Shown here: positions 7,771 to 13,988 of the stretch, piece by piece
How the letters are laid out: every line of letters starts with the position of its first letter
How positions within the stretch are numbered: the stretch's first letter is position 1
Assembly: GCA_934667465.1 (NCBI GenBank)
Contig: CAKUMG010000047.1
Coordinates: 1-14,921, forward strand
From: an uncultured Actinoplanes sp.
Lineage (GTDB): Bacteria > Actinomycetota > Actinomycetes > Mycobacteriales > Micromonosporaceae
Direction of reading: 5' to 3'
Length of the DNA stretch: 14,921 nt
Translations under genes and position numbers: made by a program
The notes under the pieces: generated by a model
Database searches by the model: none
Told to the model about the DNA's origin: nothing
Seen by the model: only the letters and a program-made list of their open reading frames with translations

Positions 7771-8060
7771 AAGATACCGAGTACTCGGCCCGCCAGTTCT
7801 TCGTCGTGGAAGCGGGCCTTGAAGACGGCGAAGGGCTCCTGGCCACCCATCGAGAGCGTGGAGAGGCGGGCGTCGTCACCGGTGGTGGGAAGGCAGCTCA
7901 GCGCCCAATGCGTTCGTTCGGTGGCCAAAGCGTCGGCCACGGAAGCCGTCAGACACAGGCGGTTCGTGGCCACCACCTGGCCGAAGTGCTGGCTACGGAT
8001 CAGCTCGCCGAATCGGTCGCGCTCGGTAACCCGCTCATGGACACGCACATCAACGGTCAA
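7767..8060 (-). CDS. Unrecognised 97-residue protein
   Basis: 97 residues, no signal peptide and no membrane segment. I do not recognise the family. The sequence is protein-like (for example RLSTLSMGG and FKARFHDEEL), with mostly G or C at third codon positions but slightly less than its neighbours. The start is TTG 8060, chosen because GGGAG lies exactly 5 bases upstream. It is divergent from the aldo/keto reductase remnant (about 230 bases between starts). It is convergent with the decayed ORF at 7290-7770, with overlapping stop codons. It could be a small regulator or an orphan of a lost larger locus; nothing in the sequence decides this. Confidence 0.65.
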   Translation of the reverse strand: MTVDVRVHERVTERDRFGELIRSQHFGQVVATNRLCLTASVADALATERTHWALSCLPTTGDDARLSTLSMGGQEPFAVFKARFHDEELAGRVLGIF

Positions 8061-8065
8061 GGTGA

Positions 8066-8070
8066 CTCCC
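8066..8070 (-). promoter_or_regulatory. Ribosome binding site that supports the TTG start
   Basis: GGGAG on the minus strand, 5 bases before TTG at 8060. It is the main evidence for starting the 97-residue gene at this rare codon. Confidence 0.6.
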
Positions 8071-8241
8071 GCACACGATCGGGACAGCCCTACCCCTTGA
8101 CGGTTCGAGCCCTCTCGGCTTCACCGGAGGTGGCGGTACGCGGACCGTACTGGCATCGGCGGCGGCGCCATCGCGTCTGCGGCACCGGATTTCGGCCCGC
8201 TCGCGGTAGGTGACACTTCCTGGCACGTGGGGCTGCGAATC

Positions 8242-8270
8242 TTGCCTCGTCAGCACGACGCCTCTATCCA
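8242..8270 (+). promoter_or_regulatory. Sigma70-like promoter of the aldo/keto reductase remnant
   Basis: TTGCCT (8242-8247) and TATCCA (8265-8270) are separated by exactly 17 bases and lie just upstream of the ribosome binding site GGAAGG (8277-8282). The promoter appears intact although the gene downstream is broken. Confidence 0.5.
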
Positions 8271-8289
8271 CGCCACGGAAGGCACCTCT

Positions 8290-8871
8290 GTGCGTATGCG
8301 CACCCTCGGCCGTACCGGTATCCAGGTCAGCCCGTTCGCCCTGGGCACCATGAAGTTCGGACCCTACGGGAATCCCGACCCCGGCGACTGCGTCCGGATC
8401 ATCCACAAGGCTCTCGACGCGGGCATCAACGTCATCGACACCGCCGATGTCTACGGCGGCGACGGCGAGACCGAGCGTATCGTCGGTCAAGCGCTGCGGG
8501 GCCGCCGGGACGACGTGGTCTTGGCCACCAAGTTCAACGGGCCGATGGGCGACGATCCCAACCGGCAGGGTAACTCGCGCCGCTGGATCGTCACCGCCGT
8601 CGAGGATTCGCTGCGCCGCCTCGGCGTCGAGTACATCGACCTCTATCAGGTCCACCACGTCGACCATCGCACCGACGTGGAGGAGACCCTCGCCGCCCTG
8701 ACCGACCTGCTGCGGGCCGGCAAAGTCCGGGCGATCGGCACCTCGGGCCTGCCCGCCGCCGAGATCGTCGAGGCACAGTGGGTCGCCGAACGCCGCGGGC
8801 TCGCCCGGTTCCGGACCGAGCAGCCGCACTACTCGATCCTGAACCGCGGCATCGAGCGCGATGTCCTGCCC
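8290..8871 (+). pseudogene. Aldo/keto reductase, truncated after about 194 residues
   Basis: The N-terminal two thirds of an aldo/keto reductase (NADPH-dependent carbonyl reductase, TIM barrel; usual length about 310-340). The catalytic tetrad is present: Asp50 and Tyr55 (IDTADVYGG), Lys81 (ATKF) and His122/123 (YQVHHVD). Homology-like sequence runs to SILNRGIERDVLP, then stops being aldo/keto reductase. The open frame continues to a TGA at 9064-9066 as nonsense, Pro/Ser/Arg-rich sequence. The last barrel strands and the C-terminal cofactor-binding segment are missing, so an active enzyme is unlikely. Start is GTG 8290, with GGAAGG 7 bases upstream; ATG 8296 is also in frame. Likely a deletion fusion with the next feature. 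Confidence 0.75.
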
Positions 8872-9074
8872 TGCTCGACGATGGTACGCGCGATGTGCTG
8901 GCCGCGATCGCCGCCGAGCGGGTGCCGGAGCTGGCCGCCCGGTGGGCCGCCATCGAGGAGTTCGGCGGTCACAGTGATGCGGAGTCACTTGGCGAGACCG
9001 TTGCGGAGTTGGCGGGCCTGGCCGGGCGGGCCCGGGCTCGGGGCGAATCCCTGTACTGCTGGATGAGCCTCTGA
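8868..9074 (+). pseudogene. C-terminal tail of an unrelated gene fused behind the aldo/keto reductase
   Basis: In a different frame from the reductase, bases from about 8868 read as smooth, helix-rich coding sequence (LLDDGTRDVLAAI, then VPELAARWAAIEEF) ending LYCWMSL at a TGA (9072-9074). It has no start codon or ribosome binding site of its own. It looks like the last 65-70 residues of a different protein whose 5' part was deleted. I do not recognise the family, and it does not resemble an aldo/keto reductase C-terminus. Confidence 0.5.
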
Positions 9075-9155
9075 GCTCGGCCCGCCGCGCGACCGGACAT
9101 CGAACAAACCGGACCGGCGAAGGACGCGACCCTGGCGGCACACGAACTCGGCGAG

Positions 9156-9200
9156 GGCCACGACTCTGGCGGGGCCACGACCCTCGCGGGCCACGACCCT
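9156..9200. repeat. Three short direct repeats GGCCACGACYCT
   Basis: Copies begin at 9156, 9173 and 9189 (spacing 17 and 16 bases), lying between the broken gene tail and the dehydrogenase stop. The last copy forms one arm of the terminator hairpin. Function unknown. Confidence 0.6.
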
Positions 9201-9213
9201 CGCCGGGGGTCGT
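9193..9213 (-). terminator. Hairpin terminator of the PQQ-type dehydrogenase gene
   Basis: Perfect 7-base arms ACGACCC (9193-9199) and GGGTCGT (9207-9213) with a 7-base loop begin 4 bases after the dehydrogenase stop codon. No U-run. It could act in both directions. Confidence 0.5.
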
Positions 9214-9217
9214 CAAC

Positions 9218-10411
9218 CTAGCGGCCCGCGACCCGTTCGAAGCGGACGCGGCTGAGGAAGCCGGGCAGGTCGCTGAGGACGTACAGCTCGCCGTGGACGT
9301 CGGCGGCGAAGGCGGTCGGCTGGGTGGGGACGTTGCCGATGGTGGCGGTTTCGTAGCCGCCGCCGCGCTGGGGCCGCACGGCGTACGCGAGGGTGTTGCA
9401 GTAGTCGGCCGCGAGGTAGGTGCCCTGGGCCTCGGGGGTCGCGGTTCCGCGGTAGACGACGCCGCCGATGACCGAGCAGCCTTCGGTCATGAAGTGTTCG
9501 TATTCGAAGACGGGGTCGGTGTAGCGGCCGTTGCCGCGGCATTGCTGGGGGTCGAAGACCGGGGTGCCTTCGCGGCAGGACCAGCCGAGGTTGGCGCCGC
9601 CCTGCCACGGGCGGATGTGGTTGATCTCCTCGACCAGGCCTTGGCCCACGTCGCCGATCCACATCGAGCCGTCGGCCGGGTCGAAGGAGAACCGCCAGGG
9701 GTTGCGCAGGCCGTACAGCCAGATCTCCGGGCGGGCGCCCGGCGTACGGATGAAGGGGTTGTCCGGCGGGATGCAGTAGGCCTTGGCCCCGCAGGCGCGG
9801 TTGACGTCGATCCGGAGGATCTTGCCGAGCAGGGTCCCGAGGTTCTGGCCGGCCTTGTACGGGTCGTTGGCGTGCCCGCCGTCGCCGAGCGACCAGTAGA
9901 GGTAGCCGTCGCGGCCGAACGCCACCTGGCCGCCGTTGTGGTTGCCGTACTCGGCGTGCTCCTGGGTGAGCAGCACCTGGACGCGGTCCGGGGTGCGCAG
10001 GTTCACCCGCGCCAGGGTGAGTGCGCCGGCGGGCAGGCTGGTGTACGCGACGTAGAGCGTGCCGGTGCGGGCGAAGTTCGGCGCGGGCGTGATGCCGAGC
10101 AGGCCGCGCTCGTTGTCCGAGGTGTCGATCCGGGCGGTCAGGTCGAGCACCGGGCCGGGCGCCAGGCCGGTGTCGGGGTGGTAGGCGCGTACGGTGCCGT
10201 CCTTCTCCGCGATCAGCATCCGGCCGTCGGGCAGGCCGGTGATCGCAATCGGACGCCGGAGGCCGAAGGCCACCTGTTCGGAGACCACCGTGAGCTCGGT
10301 GAGGGGCACCGTGCGGGGGCCGGGGGCGCGGGCCGCGGACGCGGGGGCCGCCAGGAGCACGGGCATGACCAGGGTGAGCAGAGCGGCCAGGAGGTGGCGC
10401 CGTCGCGACAT
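9218..10411 (-). CDS. Secreted PQQ-dependent glucose/sorbosone dehydrogenase-family protein
   Basis: 397 residues. A signal peptide (MSRRRHLLAALLTL, cleavage likely after ASA at 24-26) precedes a six-bladed beta-propeller of the soluble glucose/sorbosone dehydrogenase family. Family motifs include LPDGRMLIAEKDG (60-72), GLLGITPAPNF (103-113), HNGGQVAFGRDGYLYWSLGDGG (starting His158, the probable catalytic base), YGLRNPWRFSFD (233-244) and GDVGQ (253-257). The family oxidises aldoses or sorbosone with PQQ as cofactor outside the cell. Many actinobacterial members have undefined substrates, and no PQQ biosynthesis genes are visible here. Six Cys residues suggest disulfides. GAGGAG lies 7 bases before ATG 10411. 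The promoter at 10450-10477 carries a LacI-type operator at the predicted start of transcription. Confidence 0.9.
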   Translation of the reverse strand: MSRRRHLLAALLTLVMPVLLAAPASAARAPGPRTVPLTELTVVSEQVAFGLRRPIAITGLPDGRMLIAEKDGTVRAYHPDTGLAPGPVLDLTARIDTSDNERGLLGITPAPNFARTGTLYVAYTSLPAGALTLARVNLRTPDRVQVLLTQEHAEYGNHNGGQVAFGRDGYLYWSLGDGGHANDPYKAGQNLGTLLGKILRIDVNRACGAKAYCIPPDNPFIRTPGARPEIWLYGLRNPWRFSFDPADGSMWIGDVGQGLVEEINHIRPWQGGANLGWSCREGTPVFDPQQCRGNGRYTDPVFEYEHFMTEGCSVIGGVVYRGTATPEAQGTYLAADYCNTLAYAVRPQRGGGYETATIGNVPTQPTAFAADVHGELYVLSDLPGFLSRVRFERVAGR

Positions 10412-10436
10412 GGTTCGGCTCCTCGGCGGGAGGGGA

Positions 10437-10450
10437 TGGAAGCGCTCCCA
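10437..10450. promoter_or_regulatory. LacI-family-type operator, CebR-box-like
   Basis: TGGAAGCGCTCCCA differs at one base from the perfect 14-base palindrome TGGGAGCGCTCCCA, the box known for CebR, the cello-oligosaccharide-responsive LacI-family repressor of streptomycetes. It covers the predicted transcription start (about 10443) of the dehydrogenase gene, a classic repressor position. Which LacI-type protein binds is inference. Confidence 0.65.
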
Positions 10451-10477
10451 GATTACATCGATGTTTCACGATGTAAA
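10450..10477 (-). promoter_or_regulatory. Sigma70-like promoter of the dehydrogenase gene
   Basis: On the minus strand TTTACA (10472-10477), a 16-base spacer and TAATCT (10450-10455) form a good promoter directly after the pectate lyase terminator. This gives the gene its own transcript with a leader of about 30 bases. Confidence 0.6.
10453..10476. promoter_or_regulatory. 8-8-8 inverted repeat covering the -35 to -10 region
   Basis: TTACATCG (10453-10460) and CGATGTAA (10469-10476) are perfect inverted copies with an 8-base spacer containing ATGTTTC. The repeat spans the promoter, so a dimeric regulator bound here would block or modulate polymerase. No known box is recognised. Confidence 0.55.
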
Positions 10478-10509
10478 GAGGGCGCCCACCTGGCGAGGTG
10501 AGCGCCCTC
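10478..10509 (-). terminator. Strong hairpin terminator of the pectate lyase gene
   Basis: GAGGGCGC (10478-10485) pairs with GCGCCCTC (10502-10509), and inside it CACCT pairs with AGGTG around a GGCG loop. This makes about 14 paired positions with one mismatch. It lies 6 bases after the lyase stop, and on the minus strand it is followed by TTT. Confidence 0.75.
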
Positions 10510-10515
10510 GAGGAC

Positions 10516-11736
10516 CTAGCGGTAGGTGATGTCGCTGCGGTTCACCTTGCAGTTCGCGTCGTTCCAGCCCTCACCGAGGTAGCTGGGCTCGCTGCCCTTG
10601 GGCACGCCGCGGTACTTGCCGCAGACCGTGGCGCTGGAGCTGCTGGTGAGCGTGACGCGGGTGATCGTGGCGGTGTCGCCCCAGTTGCTGTTGATGCCGG
10701 CCACCATGTCGATGTCGTTGAGCAGCACGTTGTCGATGCGGACGTGACGCTCGTACGAGTTGGTGCAGTTGCCGCAACCGCGGTACAGCTTGCCGGAGCC
10801 GCTCAGGTAGAACCCGGAGATGCTGACCGTACCGTTGCCGTTGTGCTGGAAGGTCTTGTCGCTACCGTTCCGGGCGCCGCCGCCGATGACGTAGCTGGTG
10901 CCGCCGCCGGTGCCCTTGAACGTCGCGGCGTCCTCGCCGATGTCGTTCCACCACACGTTGCGGATGGTGCAGGTGCCCTCGCAGTGCACGCCGTCGCCGG
11001 CGGGGGAGCCGAGGATGACGTTCTGCAGGGTGCCGCCGTTCGCGATCTTGAACATCGGGTCCTGGGACTCGCTCTGCGAACCGTCGCCGATGCAGCAGTA
11101 CGTCCGCATGCCGCCGTCGAACGTGCCCGACACGTTGACCGTGCTTTCGATGCGCACCGAGCCGGCCGAGGACGGCCAGGCGCCGGTCGGCGTGCCGCCG
11201 TTGCCGGGCGGCGTGGTCGGCGGGGTCGTGGGCGGGGTGGTCGGCGGGGTGGTCGGCGGGTTGGTGGTGCCGCCGCCGTTGTACGTCTCGAACTCGGCGA
11301 TGCGCGGCGTGCCGGACGCGCCGGTGATGTCGAGGGTGATCTTCTTGAGCGAGGTGGAGCCGAACGAGATCGTGGTCGGCGTACCGCTGCCGCTGCTCAG
11401 CACGGCGCCGTTGTCGGCGTTGAGCAGGCGCCATGAGCTGATCGAGCCGCCCCCCGACGACTGCTGGATGGTGGCGGAGGACACCGTCGTGGCGCTGCTC
11501 CACTTGACCGAGACGTAGCCGGTCGAGCCGTTCGGCGACCAGTAGGTGCCGGTGTTGCCGTCCTTGACGTTGCCGTAGCTGGTGCCGCTGGCCTTGCTCG
11601 AACCGTCGGCTCCGGCACCGAGGCTCAGATTGTCGGCGGCCAGGGCGGGTGCCAGCGGCATCATCACCATGATCGCGACGCTCGTGGCCGCGGTGGCTCC
11701 CGCGGCGGTCCACCGCAGGGCGGCTGATCGTTTCAT
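10516..11736 (-). CDS. Secreted family PL3 pectate lyase with N-terminal F5/8C or CBM-like domain
   Basis: 406 residues. Signal peptide 1-33 (cleavage ALA/AD). Residues about 35-153 form a beta-sandwich carbohydrate-binding-like domain (NLSLGAGADGSSKAS at one end, IAEFETYNG at the other). A linker of PPTT repeats (about 159-178) follows, then a PL3 pectate lyase domain (about 185-406). PL3 signatures are GDGVHCEGTCTIRNVWW (248-264), GEDAATFKG (267-275; acidic pair for Ca2+ plus a basic residue) and SDKTFQHNG (292-300). Cys pairs are typical of the family. The enzyme cleaves polygalacturonate by Ca2+-dependent beta-elimination outside the cell. Start ATG 11736. Own promoter with a LacI-type operator, and own terminator. 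Confidence 0.92.
   Translation of the reverse strand: MKRSAALRWTAAGATAATSVAIMVMMPLAPALAADNLSLGAGADGSSKASGTSYGNVKDGNTGTYWSPNGSTGYVSVKWSSATTVSSATIQQSSGGGSISSWRLLNADNGAVLSSGSGTPTTISFGSTSLKKITLDITGASGTPRIAEFETYNGGGTTNPPTTPPTTPPTTPPTTPPGNGGTPTGAWPSSAGSVRIESTVNVSGTFDGGMRTYCCIGDGSQSESQDPMFKIANGGTLQNVILGSPAGDGVHCEGTCTIRNVWWNDIGEDAATFKGTGGGTSYVIGGGARNGSDKTFQHNGNGTVSISGFYLSGSGKLYRGCGNCTNSYERHVRIDNVLLNDIDMVAGINSNWGDTATITRVTLTSSSSATVCGKYRGVPKGSEPSYLGEGWNDANCKVNRSDITYR
11206..11262 (-). repeat. Tandem 12-base repeat encoding the PPTT linker
   Basis: About four copies of a 12-base unit encode (PPTT)n between the binding domain and the lyase domain. This is a flexible, probably length-variable linker typical of actinomycete secreted carbohydrate enzymes. 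Confidence 0.8.
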
Positions 11737-11778
11737 CCGAGGCTCACTTTCGTCAGGGAAGGTGCGACGCGCCCGAGA

Positions 11779-11792
11779 GGAAAGCGCTTACC
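11779..11792. promoter_or_regulatory. LacI-family-type operator at the pectate lyase transcription start
   Basis: GGAAAGCGCTTACC is a near-palindrome with the perfect core AAGCGCTT. It lies 5 bases downstream of the predicted -10, covering about +1 to +13. The core and position match the operator of the downstream dehydrogenase gene, suggesting the same or a related repressor. Confidence 0.6.
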
Positions 11793-11797
11793 TGGCG

Positions 11798-11827
11798 ACC
11801 ATAGACATGTTTCGATTTTGTTGACAA
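11798..11827 (-). promoter_or_regulatory. Sigma70-like promoter of the pectate lyase gene
   Basis: On the minus strand TTGTCA (11822-11827), an 18-base AT-rich spacer and TATGGT (11798-11803). The leader is about 55 bases. ATGTTTC (plus strand, 11807-11813) lies in the spacer, as in the dehydrogenase promoter. Confidence 0.6.
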
Positions 11828-12061
11828 GAAGTTGCAGCTATTTGCAGTGAGCCCTTCGGCCCCGCGAGGAAAAACAGGCCCACCGCGTACGCCTGCCGGA
11901 GCCGCCCGTCCGCCGGAGGGGCCCCGCAGGGTCAGCCGTTCGCCGGGAACGGGTGCGACACTTGCGCCAATCCTCCGCACGTGACGCACGATCCGGACGA
12001 CGAGGGACGCCGCGGCGGGACGCCGGAAAACGCAAGATCAGGATGGGGTACGCAGCGCAGC
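11828..12061. other. Intergenic region between pectate lyase promoter and ctaD terminator
   Basis: No supportable gene on either strand; open frames here are short, Arg-rich and lack ribosome binding sites. I see no RNA gene or repeat. Confidence 0.5.
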
Positions 12062-12094
12062 GGCGCACCGGCGACCTCGCGCGGCCGGTGCGCC
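12062..12094 (-). terminator. Hairpin terminator of ctaD
   Basis: Perfect 11-base arms GGCGCACCGGC (12062-12072) and GCCGGTGCGCC (12084-12094) with an 11-base loop, 14 bases after the ctaD stop. No U-run, as usual at high GC. Confidence 0.7.
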
Positions 12095-12108
12095 TGTCCC
12101 CGCGAGGG

Positions 12109-13872
12109 TCAGCTCCCGCCGCCCGGCCGCTGCCCGGAGCCGTCGTCGTACCGCGCGCCCCCGTGCGACTCCTCCGTCAACGGCCGCGCCCCACCCTCCG
12201 GCGGCCCGGCCGCGGACTGGTCGCCGGCCGCGAGCTCGGGGTACTTCGCGTCGAAGGCCGGCCGCTCCGAGCGTACCCTCGGCATGCGGTCGAAATTGCG
12301 CAGCGGCGGCGGGCAGGACGTGGCCCACTCCAGGGAGTTGCCCGCGCCCCACGGGTCGTCGACCGTGACCAGGACGCCGGCCCGATAGGACTTCCACACG
12401 TTCCAGATGAACGGCAGGGTCGAGGCGCCCAGAATGAACGAACCGACCGTGGAGACCATGTTGAGCGTGGTGAACCCGTCGTCCGGCAGGTAGTCGGCGT
12501 ACCGGCGGGGCATGCCCTCGGCGCCGAGCCAGTGCTGAACCAGGAACGTCGCGTGGAAGCCGAGGAACGTGAGCCAGAAGTGGATCTTGCCGAGGCGGTC
12601 GTCGAGCATCCGGCCGAACATCTTCGGGAACCAGAAGTAGATGCCCGAGAAGACCGCGAACACGATCGTGCCGAACAGGACGTAGTGGAAGTGCGCGACC
12701 ACGAAGTACGAGTCGTGCACGTGGAAGTCGATCGGCGGCGCGGCGAGCAGCACCCCGGTGAGCCCGCCGAGCAGGAACGTGACCAGGAAACCGATCGCGA
12801 ACAGCATCGGGGTCTCGAAGGTGATCTGGCCGCGCCACATCGTGCCGATCCAGACGAAGAACTTCATGCCGGTCGGCACGGCGATCGCGAAGCTCAGGAA
12901 ACTGAAGAACGGCATGAGGACCGCGCCGGTGCCGAACATGTGGTGGGCCCACACACTCATCGACAGGCCGGCGATCAGCAGCGTCGCGCCGACCAGACCC
13001 TTGTAGCCGAAGACCGGTTTGCGGCTGAAGACCGGGATGACCTCGGTGATGATGCCGAAGAAGGGCAGCGCCACCACGTACACCTCGGGGTGGCCGAAGA
13101 ACCAGAACAGGTGCTGCCACAGCAGGGGTCCGTTGGTGTCCACGTCGAACACGTGTGCGCCGAGCACCCGGTCGGCGGCGAGGGCGAACAGCGCGGCGGC
13201 CAGGAACGGGAAGACGAGGATCACGAGCAGGCTGGTGACCAGGATGTTCCAGGTGAAGATGGGCATCCGGAACATCGTCATGCCGGGCGCGCGCAGCGTC
13301 AGGATCGTGGTGATGATGTTGACGCCGCCGAGGATCGTGCCGACGCCGGAGAGGGCCAGGCCGACGATCCACATGTTGCCGCCGATGCCCGGCGAGTGGT
13401 CCCAGTTGCTCAGCGGGGTGTAGGCGGTCCAGCCGAAGTCGGCGGCGCCGCCGGGCGTCAGGAATGCCGCGACGGCGATCGTCCCGCCGAAGAGATACAG
13501 CCAGTACGCGAACGAGTTGAGCCGCGGGAACGCCACGTCCGGCGCGCCGATCTGCAGCGGCACCACGAAGTTGGCGAACGCGAACACGATGGGCGTCGCG
13601 AAGAACAGCAGCATGATCGTGCCGTGCATGGTGAACAGCTGGTTGTACTGCTCCGGCGACAGCATCTGCATCCCCGGCCGCGCCAGCTCCGCCCGCATGA
13701 TCAGCGCCATCGCGCCGCCGATCATGAAGAACACGAAGGCGGTCGTCAGATACATGATGCCGATCTGCTTGGCATCCGTCGTCCGCAGCACACGGGCCAG
13801 TGCCGAGCCCCTGACCTGCTTGCGGAGCGGCCAGGGGCGGGTCGGGGTCGGGCGCGGAGTGACGACGGCCAC
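12109..13872 (-). CDS. ctaD: Cytochrome c oxidase subunit I (aa3 type)
   Basis: 587 residues, about 12 membrane segments: the catalytic subunit of the proton-pumping aa3 oxidase, which reduces O2 to water. All metal ligands are present: His83 (TMHGTIM) and His396 for haem a, His394 for haem a3 (VAHFHYV), and His261 with Tyr265 (HPEVY) plus His310/His311 (AHHMFG) for CuB. Glu263 of the D-channel is also present. The N-terminus ([21 protein letters not shown]) is typical of actinobacterial CtaD. The C-terminal tail is soluble, Gly/Pro/acidic. Start is GTG 13872, with GAGGAG 5 bases upstream. No ctaC, ctaE, ctaF or qcr gene is adjacent and a terminator follows, so this is a lone copy, perhaps a paralogue of the main operon gene. 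Confidence 0.96.
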   Translation of the reverse strand: MAVVTPRPTPTRPWPLRKQVRGSALARVLRTTDAKQIGIMYLTTAFVFFMIGGAMALIMRAELARPGMQMLSPEQYNQLFTMHGTIMLLFFATPIVFAFANFVVPLQIGAPDVAFPRLNSFAYWLYLFGGTIAVAAFLTPGGAADFGWTAYTPLSNWDHSPGIGGNMWIVGLALSGVGTILGGVNIITTILTLRAPGMTMFRMPIFTWNILVTSLLVILVFPFLAAALFALAADRVLGAHVFDVDTNGPLLWQHLFWFFGHPEVYVVALPFFGIITEVIPVFSRKPVFGYKGLVGATLLIAGLSMSVWAHHMFGTGAVLMPFFSFLSFAIAVPTGMKFFVWIGTMWRGQITFETPMLFAIGFLVTFLLGGLTGVLLAAPPIDFHVHDSYFVVAHFHYVLFGTIVFAVFSGIYFWFPKMFGRMLDDRLGKIHFWLTFLGFHATFLVQHWLGAEGMPRRYADYLPDDGFTTLNMVSTVGSFILGASTLPFIWNVWKSYRAGVLVTVDDPWGAGNSLEWATSCPPPLRNFDRMPRVRSERPAFDAKYPELAAGDQSAAGPPEGGARPLTEESHGGARYDDGSGQRPGGGS

Positions 13873-13928
13873 CTGGGCTCCTCAGGTCGATCGCGAGGGC
13901 GGACGGGCCCGCCTACCCGGTTCCCCGC

Positions 13929-13959
13929 TATCTAACCCACTGATTTCCGTGGATGTCGA
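13929..13959 (-). promoter_or_regulatory. Tentative promoter of ctaD
   Basis: On the minus strand TCGACA (13954-13959) and TAGATA (13929-13934) are 19 bases apart (TTAGAT gives 18). A small GGCGG/CCGCC hairpin (13898-13913) lies in the leader just before the ribosome binding site. By eye only. Confidence 0.28.
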
Positions 13960-13988
13960 GCATGCATCGTCCCGGTTGTCACCCAGCG

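Noticed and set aside
8095..8125. GGTTCGAGCC resembling a tRNA T-loop
   Set aside because: The flanking arms do not pair and there is no acceptor, D or anticodon stem; not a tRNA or attachment site remnant that I can support.
8135..8150. GTACG-N5-CGTAC dyad between divergent genes
   Set aside because: Short arms and no clear relation to a promoter; too weak to call an operator.
8227..8289. Upstream in-frame start for the aldo/keto reductase
   Set aside because: The extra 21 residues do not look like the family, and the promoter and ribosome binding site lie inside this stretch, so GTG 8290 is preferred.
9156..9200. Direct repeats as a possible CRISPR array
   Set aside because: Units are 12 bases with 4-5 base gaps, far too short for CRISPR, and there is no cas gene.
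11953..13935. 660-codon plus-strand open frame opposite ctaD
   Set aside because: Arg/His/Glu-rich antisense shadow with no ribosome binding site; ctaD on the other strand is certain.
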